Below are positions 24,888 to 33,212 of a stretch of DNA of 64,000 nucleotides, in pieces (position 1 is the stretch's first letter; each line of letters starts with the position of its first letter). The stretch covers positions 62,001-126,000 of the forward strand of contig NZ_FRFA01000003.1 in NCBI RefSeq assembly GCF_900143535.1, in the 5' to 3' direction. Under the pieces are notes generated by a model that saw only the letters and a list, made by a program, of their open reading frames with translations, had not been told where the DNA came from and searched no databases. The translations under genes were made by a program, and so were the position numbers. This DNA is from Tateyamaria sp. Alg231-49 (GTDB taxonomy: Bacteria > Pseudomonadota > Alphaproteobacteria > Rhodobacterales > Rhodobacteraceae).

Positions 24888-25871
24888 TTATGGCGCAATG
24901 ATCGGGCTGGCTTTCATACCGCTCTCAATCGGCTCGACGCCGACAAAGGTCGTGCCATGCTCAAACCAGCTGCGTGGAGCGGCGGCCCCCCAAAGTGTCT
25001 GCCTTTGCGGGTCCTTCAGATCCCATTTGATCGGCTCAAGGTCCGGATCGACCGTCTGGTAGTCCGAGCAGTAGATTTCGATGCGATGCCCGTCGGGATC
25101 CAAGATATACAGGAAGAACGCGTTCGAAATACCGTGACGCCCCGGGCCGCGTTCGATGCTGTCGACATATCCCGTTGTGGCCATCAGATCGAGCAGATCG
25201 ATAATGTTCAGCGGTGTCGGCACCCAAAACGCCACGTGGTGCATGCGTGGACCTGTGCCGTTGGTAAAGGCCATATCATGCACGCCGCCCTTGCGGTGCA
25301 TCCATGCCGCCCAAAGCTTCTTGCTCTCTTCATCTTCCGTGTATTCGGTTACGCGAAATCCAAACTCAGAGTAAAATGCGACCGACGCGTCGACATCATG
25401 GCTGAACACATTGAAGTGGTCGATCCGCAGCGGCTTCACCCCACGATAGAGCGCATATTTCTGGTGAATGGGCGCCAGCCTGTCCATCTTGTGATAAAAT
25501 TCGAGCGGGATGCCCATGTTGTCTGATGTCAGCAGTGTGCGGCCCTGATACGGGCGTTCCACCCATTCGGTTGGCCGCCCTTTACTTTCAAAAAACATCT
25601 TTGCGCGGTCAAGGTCGTCTTCGGCAAAAGTCTTGAACCCCATGACTTCCACCGTGCCGGGCGCTTCAGACTTTTGCAGAATGATGCAGTGGTGGCCCCG
25701 CTCTTCCATAGCCCGAAGGTAGACGTGTGTGTCGTTTTCATCCGTCACCTGAAGACCCAGGATGTCACAATAAAACGCCTTGGATGCGGCGAGATCTTTG
25801 ACGTTCAAACTGGCGTGGCTCAACCGAATGGTGTTGAAGTCGGGAAAAAGGTTCGGGGCTGGGACAGGCAT
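24888..25871 (-). CDS. hpaD: 3,4-dihydroxyphenylacetate 2,3-dioxygenase (vicinal oxygen chelate type)
   Basis: A 327-aa extradiol ring-cleavage dioxygenase, with N- and C-terminal VOC modules. The non-haem metal ligands can be read: His in RIDHFNVFSHD, His in MHHVAFWVP, and Glu in HRIEIYCSD. The C-terminal extension DLEPIKWDLKDPQRQTLWG is typical of the Brevibacterium/Arthrobacter-type homoprotocatechuate enzymes. It cleaves homoprotocatechuate to 5-carboxymethyl-2-hydroxymuconate semialdehyde, the substrate of HpaE. ATG at 25871 with AGGAGG. The operon lies downstream of hpaE. Confidence 0.9.
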   Translation of the reverse strand: MPVPAPNLFPDFNTIRLSHASLNVKDLAASKAFYCDILGLQVTDENDTHVYLRAMEERGHHCIILQKSEAPGTVEVMGFKTFAEDDLDRAKMFFESKGRPTEWVERPYQGRTLLTSDNMGIPLEFYHKMDRLAPIHQKYALYRGVKPLRIDHFNVFSHDVDASVAFYSEFGFRVTEYTEDEESKKLWAAWMHRKGGVHDMAFTNGTGPRMHHVAFWVPTPLNIIDLLDLMATTGYVDSIERGPGRHGISNAFFLYILDPDGHRIEIYCSDYQTVDPDLEPIKWDLKDPQRQTLWGAAAPRSWFEHGTTFVGVEPIESGMKASPIIAP

Positions 25872-25960
25872 GCGGGCCTCCTATTGACCAGACAAAGCGG
25901 CGCTTGCCCGGTGCGTACTCGGGGAGTTTTCACTGTGGGCGAAACGGGTGTGGGTTTTCA

Positions 25961-27472
25961 TCACCCAACTCCCAGTTTGGTGATCTTGTGCTGGCCGGTG
26001 GCAAAGCCAATATGCTTTTGCTCCATGTAAAACTCGAATGACCAGTCGCCCCCGTCGCGACCAATGCCAGATGCTTTGACGCCCCCGAAAGGCGTCGGCA
26101 GGTGCCGCACGTTCTCGGAATTGACCCAGATCATGCCTGCTTCGAGCTTGTCGGTGAATCGCAAAGCGCGCGTAAGGTCATTGGTCCAGACATATCCGGT
26201 CAGCCCGTAGGCCGTGCCATTTGCGATCTGCAACGCCTCTTCCTCGGTCGAAAACGGGATCGAGGTCAGAACCGGTCCAAATATCTCTTCCTGCGCAATC
26301 CGCATCTGGTTGGTGGCGTCTGTGAACAGGGTCGGGCGAACGAAGTAACCTGTATCGCCGATGGGCTCGCCACCTGCTGCAATCGTGGCTCCATCCTGTC
26401 GCGCAATCTCAAAATAACTGGTGACCTTGTTGAAATGTTCTTCTGTCACCAGAGGGCCAATTTCACTGGACGGATCGAGCGGGTGGCCGACCTTGATCTT
26501 GTTAACCCGCTCTACGAGCTTGGCTTCAAAATCTTCACGGATGGTATCCTGCACCAGCAGCCGGGACGAGGATGTGCAGCGCTCGCCATTGATCGAGTAA
26601 ATCATAAAGATCACCGCATCCAGCGCGCGGTCCAAATCAGCATCATCAAAGACAATCACCGGGTTTTTGCCGCCCAATTCGAGGTGATTGCGTTTGAGTG
26701 TATCCGCGCCCTGTTTTGTGATCAGGCTCCCAGTCTTGCTTTCTCCAACAAAGGCGATCGCCTTAATCTTGGGATGTTCACACAGCGCTTTTCCGGCGCC
26801 TTCTCCAAACCCATTTACGGTGTTCAGAACACCAGGTGGCAGCCCCGCCTCTTCTGCGATTTCGACCAGCAACCGCGCCGTGACCGGAGACGCCTCGGCT
26901 GGTTTGTGCACGACCGTGCATCCCGCAGCCAGCGCGGGCGCAATCTTCCATGTGGACAGCATGAAAGGGGTGTTCCAGGGCGTTATGACCCCCACCGGCC
27001 CGATGGAGACCCGGCTTGTGACGTTCATCAGAGTTGGAGACTTGAGGTGCTGTCCATCGCGCGCCTGAATCACCTGATCAGCGAAATACCGAAAGTTTTC
27101 GGCGCCCCGCAAAGCGGCCTTGGACATGAACTTGTAGACTTGCCCGGTGTCCCAGCATTCACACAAAGCGATTTCCTCGGCCCGCGCTTCAATCCCATCC
27201 GCAACACGATGCAGGATCTTGCGCCGCTCCGTTGCAGGCATATCGCGCCAATCCGCAAACGCGTCATGTGCCGCCTGTGCAGCCGCATCAATATCGGCTT
27301 CGGTGCCATGTGCGACCTCGCAGATAATGGTTTTGTCTACGGGAGAAATCGTTTCGAAAACGCCCCCACGCCCCGGGGTGTCTTGGCCCCCAATCCGGTT
27401 GAGAATGCCAGTTTGGGCAAAGCGCGCCATGTGGCCGCTCAACTTTGCGATGTTGTCTTCCAGCAAACCCAT
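25961..27472 (-). CDS. hpaE: 5-carboxymethyl-2-hydroxymuconate semialdehyde dehydrogenase
   Basis: A 503-aa aldehyde dehydrogenase. Catalytic motifs: HLELGGKNPVIVFDDAD with the general-base Glu, and NGERCTSSSRLLVQD with the nucleophilic Cys; PWNTPFMLSTWKIAPALAAG is the usual NAD-binding entry. Start chosen at ATG 27472 with GGGGGAG upstream; 22 upstream codons are open but unlikely. It oxidises the ring-cleavage semialdehyde from HpaD. It is the first gene of the operon and lies divergent from the MarR-type regulator gene. Confidence 0.92.
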   Translation of the reverse strand: MGLLEDNIAKLSGHMARFAQTGILNRIGGQDTPGRGGVFETISPVDKTIICEVAHGTEADIDAAAQAAHDAFADWRDMPATERRKILHRVADGIEARAEEIALCECWDTGQVYKFMSKAALRGAENFRYFADQVIQARDGQHLKSPTLMNVTSRVSIGPVGVITPWNTPFMLSTWKIAPALAAGCTVVHKPAEASPVTARLLVEIAEEAGLPPGVLNTVNGFGEGAGKALCEHPKIKAIAFVGESKTGSLITKQGADTLKRNHLELGGKNPVIVFDDADLDRALDAVIFMIYSINGERCTSSSRLLVQDTIREDFEAKLVERVNKIKVGHPLDPSSEIGPLVTEEHFNKVTSYFEIARQDGATIAAGGEPIGDTGYFVRPTLFTDATNQMRIAQEEIFGPVLTSIPFSTEEEALQIANGTAYGLTGYVWTNDLTRALRFTDKLEAGMIWVNSENVRHLPTPFGGVKASGIGRDGGDWSFEFYMEQKHIGFATGQHKITKLGVG

Positions 27473-27541
27473 GGTCTCTCCCCCTTGATGATCGCTCACC
27501 ATATTTAGGTGAGATAGTCGAACATCAGTCTCATACATTAT

Positions 27542-27555
27542 ATTAACATGTTAAT
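27542..27555. promoter_or_regulatory. Perfect palindrome, likely MarR/HpaR operator
   Basis: ATTAACATGTTAAT, a perfect 14-bp palindrome in the divergent region between hpaE (start 27472) and the MarR-type gene (start 27638). The AT-rich, 2-fold symmetrical form fits MarR-family binding sites. It is the strongest symmetrical element in this intergenic stretch. Confidence 0.7.
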
Positions 27556-27637
27556 TGTTGTTGAGTTAAGTAATGAATTGGACTTGAATGTGTCAACCGA
27601 AATCCTTCGGACATAGAGGCATAGGAGCAACCAGCCC

Positions 27638-28087
27638 ATGACCATCAGCCTGCCGCCCACCACCCGCTCGCTGCCGATTGCGTTGATGCGCGCGCGGGAA
27701 AGCATCATGGCTCCAATTCGTGACATGTTGTCCGAGACAGGGCTCAGTGAGCAGCAATGGCGTGTTTTGCGCGTACTTGCAGAACAGGGCGAGATGGATT
27801 CGCATTCACTGGCGCAGCGGGCCTGCCTTTTGTTTCCCAGTTTGACACGCATGGCCGCAACGATGAATGCCAAAAGCCTGATCACGCAGACCCGGGACCC
27901 CAACGATCGACGCCGGCAATTGATCGCAATCGCGCCAGCAGGTTTGACCATCATCGAGTCCCGTGCCGAAGCTGCATCCGATATCGCGAAAGGCTTTCGC
28001 GACAAGATGGGAGATGAAGATTATGAAACACTCCTCGATCTGCTAGGACGCCTAAGCGCTGACGCGGACGTGGAAGAAACTCAATAA
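27638..28087 (+). CDS. hpaR: MarR family regulator of homoprotocatechuate degradation
   Basis: A 149-aa MarR-type winged-helix protein. Recognisable parts: RESIMAPIRDMLSETGLSEQQWRVLRVLAEQG as the start of the HTH, then SHSLAQRACLLFPSLTRM, and LITQTRDPNDRRRQLIAIAP as the wing. This fits the HpaR group that represses hpa operons and is relieved by aromatic ligands. It is divergent from hpaE with the palindrome at 27542-27555 between them. AGGAG lies about ten bases before the ATG. Confidence 0.87.
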   Translation: MTISLPPTTRSLPIALMRARESIMAPIRDMLSETGLSEQQWRVLRVLAEQGEMDSHSLAQRACLLFPSLTRMAATMNAKSLITQTRDPNDRRRQLIAIAPAGLTIIESRAEAASDIAKGFRDKMGDEDYETLLDLLGRLSADADVEETQ

Positions 28088-28371
28088 GAGCCATCCACTC
28101 AGCTTCCTCGCATAACGCATAGAAGCAACGAAAGCAGGCTAAGCGGAACGTCCATAAAAACCGATGCGTTCTTCGTCAGAAAACGCCACACGTTGGGTTT
28201 CGTAATATGAAAACAACGGGTGCCGTCAACCTCGCTGCAGCCGAAGTCGACGACAAGTTCAAGCAGTATGCCGGACCTGCCAAACTCTATGCGCTCTACC
28301 GTATTCGTCTCGAAGTGGTCGGATGACAATCTTGATTGGAATTTTCGGCTGAGGTCCAAGCGATCAGCTGT
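28088..28371. other. Gap with two weak overlapping small frames, not resolved
   Basis: The minus-strand frame 28099-28359 (86 codons, TTG start) reads like a protein in its middle (SGILLELVVDFGCSEVDGTRCF), and a plus-strand frame from ATG 28207 to 28326 (39 codons) also does. Neither matches a family that I recognise, and one may be a shadow of the other or both are remnants of a lost gene. Not called as genes. Confidence 0.4.
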
Positions 28372-29685
28372 TCACAACTGTTCATTGCTTTGACTCAGCC
28401 GTGCGCCGATTGCACGCGCTGAATGGGTCTCAAGCGCATCCAGCATATCCCAAAGAGCGGCGCCTTCTTCGCCCAGTATGGCTTGTGCCTTATGGCGAAG
28501 TCGGAACGCGAGGATCTCTTCGGGCATCGACTCGGCCAAATCGTAATGCAGCGGTATCTCACTTCCGTCACTGAGATGCAGCACTCCAACTGCCTCCAGA
28601 TCGGTCACACTCTCGTCCCCGATCACATCTACCCGGCGCGCGAAATTCGAAAGTGTTGCATCTTTGGCTAACGCGTCTGTATAGACACGGTCATCTCCGG
28701 TCAGATCCCCCCGCAAGACCATGCCAGCAAGCCAAGCGTAGCTGAACTTGACCTCCAAACCACTGCGCGGCGCTTTGATGTCACAGACTCTAAGCCAGCG
28801 TGGATTGACCGTCAGTCTCATGCCTACCACCGCACCCAATGCCAAAGGCCTTTCCGCGGCGGCCACCAAAAGCGCCTCGATCATGGAATGCGTGCCGTGG
28901 CAACAGGCATGAAGCTTGTACTTGTTGTCCTCGAAAAGGAATTCACCCGTCGGCACTGCCTCTTCTGCCTGTCGCGTATGGGTTTCAACAAAGCCCTGCA
29001 TGCCAAAAATCCCATCATCGGCCGATGTAAAGCCGAGACGTGCCAGCGCGGTGCATTCAACTCCGTTCGCTGCGGCAATGCCCGCGTTGTAGGGTTTTCC
29101 CATCGTCCCAAACTGCGATTTCAAGCCCGAGGCACGGGTCGCACACAGCCCCAGAGCCGCCCGCATCTGGTCACGATCCAAACTAAGGAGACGCCCCGCC
29201 GCTAAGGTTGCCCCAAAGGCGCCGCTCGTTGCGGTTTGGTGAAAGCCGCGATTGTAATGTGACCGGCCCAGCACAGTTCCCACGCGGATCGCCCCCTCCG
29301 CGCCGACTAGGAAAGCCGCCATGGCATCGCCAGCGCCGGCGTTCAATTCTTCCGCAACCGCCAAAGCAGCCGGGTAAATCGCAACAGACAAGTGGCCAAC
29401 ATGGGCGAAATGTGTGTCGTCGTAGTCAAGCGCGTGGCTGGTCGCACCGTTGACAAGCGCTGCCATCCGCGCCGGTGCAGCTGTCCCTCCAATTATCGAC
29501 GCAACCGGCCTGCCACCTTCGGCGCTGGCCAGTGCGCGCATTTTTTCGGCCAGCGGTTCCCGCCTGCCTGCGAGCCCGCAGACCATCCAGTCAAGAAGGG
29601 AGAACCGCACGAGAGTGGAAGCCTTTGCGGAAAACGCTTCGACTGGCATGGCCGCCAGATCGAGAAGTTCGTCCATAAACTGCAT
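28372..29685 (-). CDS. MmgE/PrpD family protein downstream of a TRAP transporter
   Basis: A roughly 437-aa MmgE/PrpD-fold protein. Family features seen: SHALDYDDTHFAHVGHLSV, LVGAEGAIRVGTVLG, HQTATSGAFGATLAAGRLL, GTMGKPYNAGIAAANGV and CCHGTHSMIEALL. The family contains 2-methylcitrate dehydratase, cis-aconitate decarboxylase and iminodisuccinate epimerase, so substrate is a di- or tricarboxylic acid. The start is uncertain: ATG at 29685 has only a weak site, and ATG 29709 or TTG 29769 are alternatives. It follows the TRAP large permease gene by 188 bp, so it probably acts on the imported acid. Confidence 0.85.
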   Translation of the reverse strand: MQFMDELLDLAAMPVEAFSAKASTLVRFSLLDWMVCGLAGRREPLAEKMRALASAEGGRPVASIIGGTAAPARMAALVNGATSHALDYDDTHFAHVGHLSVAIYPAALAVAEELNAGAGDAMAAFLVGAEGAIRVGTVLGRSHYNRGFHQTATSGAFGATLAAGRLLSLDRDQMRAALGLCATRASGLKSQFGTMGKPYNAGIAAANGVECTALARLGFTSADDGIFGMQGFVETHTRQAEEAVPTGEFLFEDNKYKLHACCHGTHSMIEALLVAAAERPLALGAVVGMRLTVNPRWLRVCDIKAPRSGLEVKFSYAWLAGMVLRGDLTGDDRVYTDALAKDATLSNFARRVDVIGDESVTDLEAVGVLHLSDGSEIPLHYDLAESMPEEILAFRLRHKAQAILGEEGAALWDMLDALETHSARAIGARLSQSNEQL

Positions 29686-29873
29686 CGGCAGACCCCAGTG
29701 AAACTGCATCACGCATTTACCTACTTCGCAGCTTACCACAAGGGTAGCTTGAAGCGGCTTGGCAACCAATTGGCCGAGAAGCCCGTTTGGGCAGTTGAAG
29801 GGCTACAACCGGTTCGTCGCGCAACGCGAACTTTTTCTGACGACCCATCGCCGTGTTGCGGCTAACAGCGGTT

Positions 29874-31253
29874 TTACTTAGTTATAATCTCAGGCCCCAT
29901 CACGGCATTGGGCAATGTTGTCGAGATCGCAGGCACGTATGTCACGAGGATCAGGAACACAAACATGATTGCAAGGAAAGGCAGAGCCGCGCGCACCACA
30001 CCCATCATCGACATGTTCGCGACACCTGCTGTTACGAAAAGGTTCAGCCCCACAGGAGGAGTGATCATCCCAATTTCCATATTGACCACCATGATAATGC
30101 CCAGATGAATCGGATCAATTCCAAGCTCGATGGCGATGGGGAATACCAGGGGAGCGACAATTACCAAAAGGCCCGAGGGCTCCATGAATTGTCCGCCAAT
30201 CAGCAAGATCACGTTGACCACGATCAGGAATGCCACAGGGCCAAGCCCGTACGATAGCATCGCTTCGGTGATCTGCTGGGGGATTTGTTCGTCGGTGATC
30301 ACGTGCTTCAGCAAGAGCGCGTTAGCAATCACGAACATCAGCGTGATTATAAGCTTGCCCGCATCGCGCAGCGTGGAAACCGTGTCGGGGTGCCACAAGG
30401 CCGTCACAAGCGCGTACGGCTTGCGCAGAAGACTCTGTTGTCCAGCCAAGGGTCCTACATCGCGATAAATGAAGGCGGAGGCGATAAACGCATAGACCGA
30501 AGCAACAGCTGCAGCTTCAGTTGGCGTAAAAATTGCACCGGTAAAGCCCGGGATGCCGTAGATCCCGACCATGATGATTACAATCAACAAAAGACCCCAT
30601 ATCGCGGCGCGGAAACTCGCAAAAATCTCGCTGAAACCGGCGAATTCTCCCTTGGGCATGTTCTTGATCCGTGCCATGACATAAATGCCGATCATCAACA
30701 TTAAACCAGCCATCAGGCCCGGAATCACTCCAGCCAGAAACATGCGCCCGACCGAGACCTCAACGGCGGCAGCGTAGACGACCATTACGATGGACGGCGG
30801 GATCAAAATGCCCAGCGTGCCTGCGTTGGCGATCACACCGGCCGCGAACTCTTTGGTGTAACCCACTTGTCTCATCGCCCCGATCACGATGGTTCCGATG
30901 GCGACCACCGTTGCGGGCGATGAACCTGAAAGCGCGGCAAAAATCATACAGGCCAGGACGCCAGCAATCGCCAGGCCACCCCTCAGATGTCCAACCAGCG
31001 CGATCGAGAACCGGATAATTCTTTTCGCAACCCCGCCCGTCGACATGAAACTGGACGCAAGGATAAAGAACGGAATCGCCAGGAGAGTTGAGTGTCCTTC
31101 GAAGGCCTCAAACAGCGTCTGCGCGACGGAAGCCATCGACGTGTCCGAAAAAATCAACAGAAACAGTATCGATGAAAAACCAAGCGAGATGGCGATGGGC
31201 ACACCGATCAACATCAAGCCGATCACCATCACGAAGAGAAGTAGGATTTCCAC
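29874..31253 (-). CDS. TRAP transporter large permease DctM (system 1)
   Basis: A 459-aa large TRAP permease with many membrane segments, starting MEILLLFVMVIGLMLIGVPIA. The conserved GGVAKRIIRFSIALVG-, ALSGSSPATVVAIGTI- and ILIPPSIVMVVYAA-type motifs are present. It is about 30 residues longer than the usual DctM because of an insertion in the central part. The start is GTG at 31253, five bases after the DctQ stop. TRAP transporters import organic acids using the Na+ gradient. It works with the DctQ and DctP proteins upstream. Confidence 0.93.
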   Translation of the reverse strand: MEILLLFVMVIGLMLIGVPIAISLGFSSILFLLIFSDTSMASVAQTLFEAFEGHSTLLAIPFFILASSFMSTGGVAKRIIRFSIALVGHLRGGLAIAGVLACMIFAALSGSSPATVVAIGTIVIGAMRQVGYTKEFAAGVIANAGTLGILIPPSIVMVVYAAAVEVSVGRMFLAGVIPGLMAGLMLMIGIYVMARIKNMPKGEFAGFSEIFASFRAAIWGLLLIVIIMVGIYGIPGFTGAIFTPTEAAAVASVYAFIASAFIYRDVGPLAGQQSLLRKPYALVTALWHPDTVSTLRDAGKLIITLMFVIANALLLKHVITDEQIPQQITEAMLSYGLGPVAFLIVVNVILLIGGQFMEPSGLLVIVAPLVFPIAIELGIDPIHLGIIMVVNMEIGMITPPVGLNLFVTAGVANMSMMGVVRAALPFLAIMFVFLILVTYVPAISTTLPNAVMGPEIITK

Positions 31254-31257
31254 GGCT

Positions 31258-31923
31258 TCAGTCCTTTAGTTTGGCGGCTGCTTCGGCCACCTCTTCTTCG
31301 GCCTCGTGGGAAACTATGAGCATCTCTTGTTCGTCGCGCCACACGCGACGTGCAGCTTGGGTAAAGCGGATCACTAGCAGAAGCGCCGAAAGTGGCATCA
31401 CAGAGTAGGGGACGACTTTAGGCAGCTTTTCGTACTCGTATCCCTCATTGAAGACCATTTCGAGCCAACGCAGAAAAGCCGGCACAGGAATGTCTTGTGT
31501 CTCGTACCAGCCTTGCCCGCGCACTTGTTCAAAGCCAGTCGGGAACCAACGACCCGAAGTCGGGTAAAGGTTGGCGTAGGGCGCCCAGTAATCCCAAGAG
31601 CCCTTCAACAGCAACATCGAATAGGTCAGACAAATAAGGACCACCAACAGAGCCAAATGTCGCCTTGTGGCGGGTGACGCCAGATTGACGATGGCATCAA
31701 CACCTAAGTGCAGATTCTTTTTGACTGCATAGCTTGCGCCCAAAAGAACAAGCCAAGCAAACAGGAAAACTGTCAGCTCCAGCGCAAAGAAGATGTTGGC
31801 ATTGAAAGCGTACCGCGCAACGACGTTAGCGAAGGTTAAGACGGTCATGATGCCGAGGATAAGCCCGATCAGCGTCTCCTCGAGGCGGTCAAACCAACTG
31901 GATGGGCTTGATGGCGCGGCCAT
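31258..31923 (-). CDS. TRAP transporter small permease DctQ (system 1)
   Basis: A 221-aa small permease with four membrane segments (GLILGIMTVLTFANVVARYAF near the start; ELTVFLFAWLVLLGASYAV; ALLVVLICLTYSMLLL; YSVMPLSALLLVIRF). It is longer than common DctQ proteins because of a periplasmic loop between helices 3 and 4 with WYETQDIPVPAFLRWLEM; this shape matches C4-dicarboxylate-type DctQ. ATG at 31923 with GGGGGAAAG. Between the DctP and DctM genes in one operon. Confidence 0.9.
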   Translation of the reverse strand: MAAPSSPSSWFDRLEETLIGLILGIMTVLTFANVVARYAFNANIFFALELTVFLFAWLVLLGASYAVKKNLHLGVDAIVNLASPATRRHLALLVVLICLTYSMLLLKGSWDYWAPYANLYPTSGRWFPTGFEQVRGQGWYETQDIPVPAFLRWLEMVFNEGYEYEKLPKVVPYSVMPLSALLLVIRFTQAARRVWRDEQEMLIVSHEAEEEVAEAAAKLKD

Positions 31924-32030
31924 GAACTTTCCCCCGATATGTGCATTCCCATGGGCTTACGACGACTGCGTTCAGTAACGCCCGCTTGGTAGAAACGAGT
32001 GCCCGGATTGTTCTATCCGGGCACCTTGTC

Positions 32031-33038
32031 TCAGTTTGTCATCGAAGCGTTGATCGCCTGGGCCGCATCAATGTTTTCCTGGCCCACATCGCCTGCGAAT
32101 TTGTCCCAGACAGGTTTCATAACATCAACCCAAGCCTGGCGTTGCTCAGGCGTCAGTGTACGCACAACGCCGCCGGCATCGATTATTGCCTGCTTGGCCT
32201 CTGCGTTTACGTCCGTAGATTCTTTGTTCCGTGTATCAGTGACTTCGGCCACAATGGTCACGAACTGCGTGCGGACGTCATCAGGCAGGCCTTCCAGCCA
32301 GTCGATATTAGTGACCAGCAGATAATCGATGATGCCGTGATCGGTTTGGGTTACACCGTCCTGCACTTCGAAGAACTTCTTGCCATAGATGTTTGACCAG
32401 GTGTTTTCTTGTCCATCCACAACGCCCTGCTGCAGCGCGCCATAAACTTCGGAGAACGCCATTTTCTGTGGCGAGCCACCGATGGCTTCCATTTGGGCCA
32501 CGAGCACGTCAGAGGACTGCACGCGGAATTTCAAGCCGTTGGCGTCGGTAGGTGCAACAAGCGGCACATTGGCTGACATCTGCTTCATGCCGTTGTGCCA
32601 GTAGGCAAGACCCTGGAGTCCGCGACGCTGCATGCTGTCAAGCATCGCCTGACCGGCGTCGGACGCCTGGAACGCTTCAACCGAATTGATGTCGTTAAAC
32701 ATGAAGGGAAGGTCGAAGATCCGGAACTGCTTGGTGAATTTTTCGAACTTCGACAAAGAAGGCGCGGCCAGTTGCACGTCGCCTTGAAGCATTGCCTCGA
32801 GCACTTTGTTGTCGTTGTAAAGAGTAGAGTTCGGGAAGACTTCCATGCACATCTTACCGTCCATCTCAGCGTTCACACGCTCCTCAAGTAGCGTAGCCGC
32901 AATCCCCTTGGGATGCTTATCGGTGTTGGTGACGTGGCTGAACTTGACGACGATTTCGCCGTCATCACAGGCGGCAAAGGCCACTGACGGACCTGCGGTG
33001 ACGGCTGCGATACAAGCAGCCTTCAGTATCATTTTCAT
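32031..33038 (-). CDS. TRAP transporter substrate-binding protein DctP (system 1)
   Basis: A 335-aa DctP-type periplasmic protein. The signal peptide MKMILKAACIAAVTAGPSVA precedes ACDDGEIVVKFSH. The TRAP pattern VFPNSTLYNDNKVLEAMLQGDVQL and the FRVQSSDVLVAQMEAIG-type segment, which carries the conserved Arg for carboxylate binding, are visible. I start at the ATG at 33038 behind GGAGG, although the frame stays open for 68 more codons. First gene of the operon, divergent from the sensor kinase gene. A dicarboxylic acid is the probable ligand because of the DctQ and DctS/DctR-like context. Confidence 0.93.
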   Translation of the reverse strand: MKMILKAACIAAVTAGPSVAFAACDDGEIVVKFSHVTNTDKHPKGIAATLLEERVNAEMDGKMCMEVFPNSTLYNDNKVLEAMLQGDVQLAAPSLSKFEKFTKQFRIFDLPFMFNDINSVEAFQASDAGQAMLDSMQRRGLQGLAYWHNGMKQMSANVPLVAPTDANGLKFRVQSSDVLVAQMEAIGGSPQKMAFSEVYGALQQGVVDGQENTWSNIYGKKFFEVQDGVTQTDHGIIDYLLVTNIDWLEGLPDDVRTQFVTIVAEVTDTRNKESTDVNAEAKQAIIDAGGVVRTLTPEQRQAWVDVMKPVWDKFAGDVGQENIDAAQAINASMTN

Positions 33039-33126
33039 GGTTTTCCTCCAATGCAGGCGCTCCTCCGCGCCGGTAGTAGTAAGAACGTAAAGGCAGCGGT
33101 TTAGAGCAAGTGCGAATCTGTGGATT

Positions 33127-33187
33127 TTTTTCCATCTAATTTTCAGTCGTTTAGCGGATTGGAAAAACGATGCTTGTGAATTTTTCC
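33127..33187. promoter_or_regulatory. Repeated TTTTTCC elements between TRAP system 1 and the sensor kinase
   Basis: TTTTTCCA (33127-33134) and its inverted copy TGGAAAAA (33160-33167) have centres 33 bases apart, about three helical turns, and a third TTTTTCC lies at 33181-33187. All are in the divergent intergenic region, so they are candidate binding sites for the response regulator encoded at 34888. Function inferred from arrangement only. Confidence 0.4.
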
Positions 33188-33212
33188 GAAATCTCGGACA
33201 AACTTGCAATTG

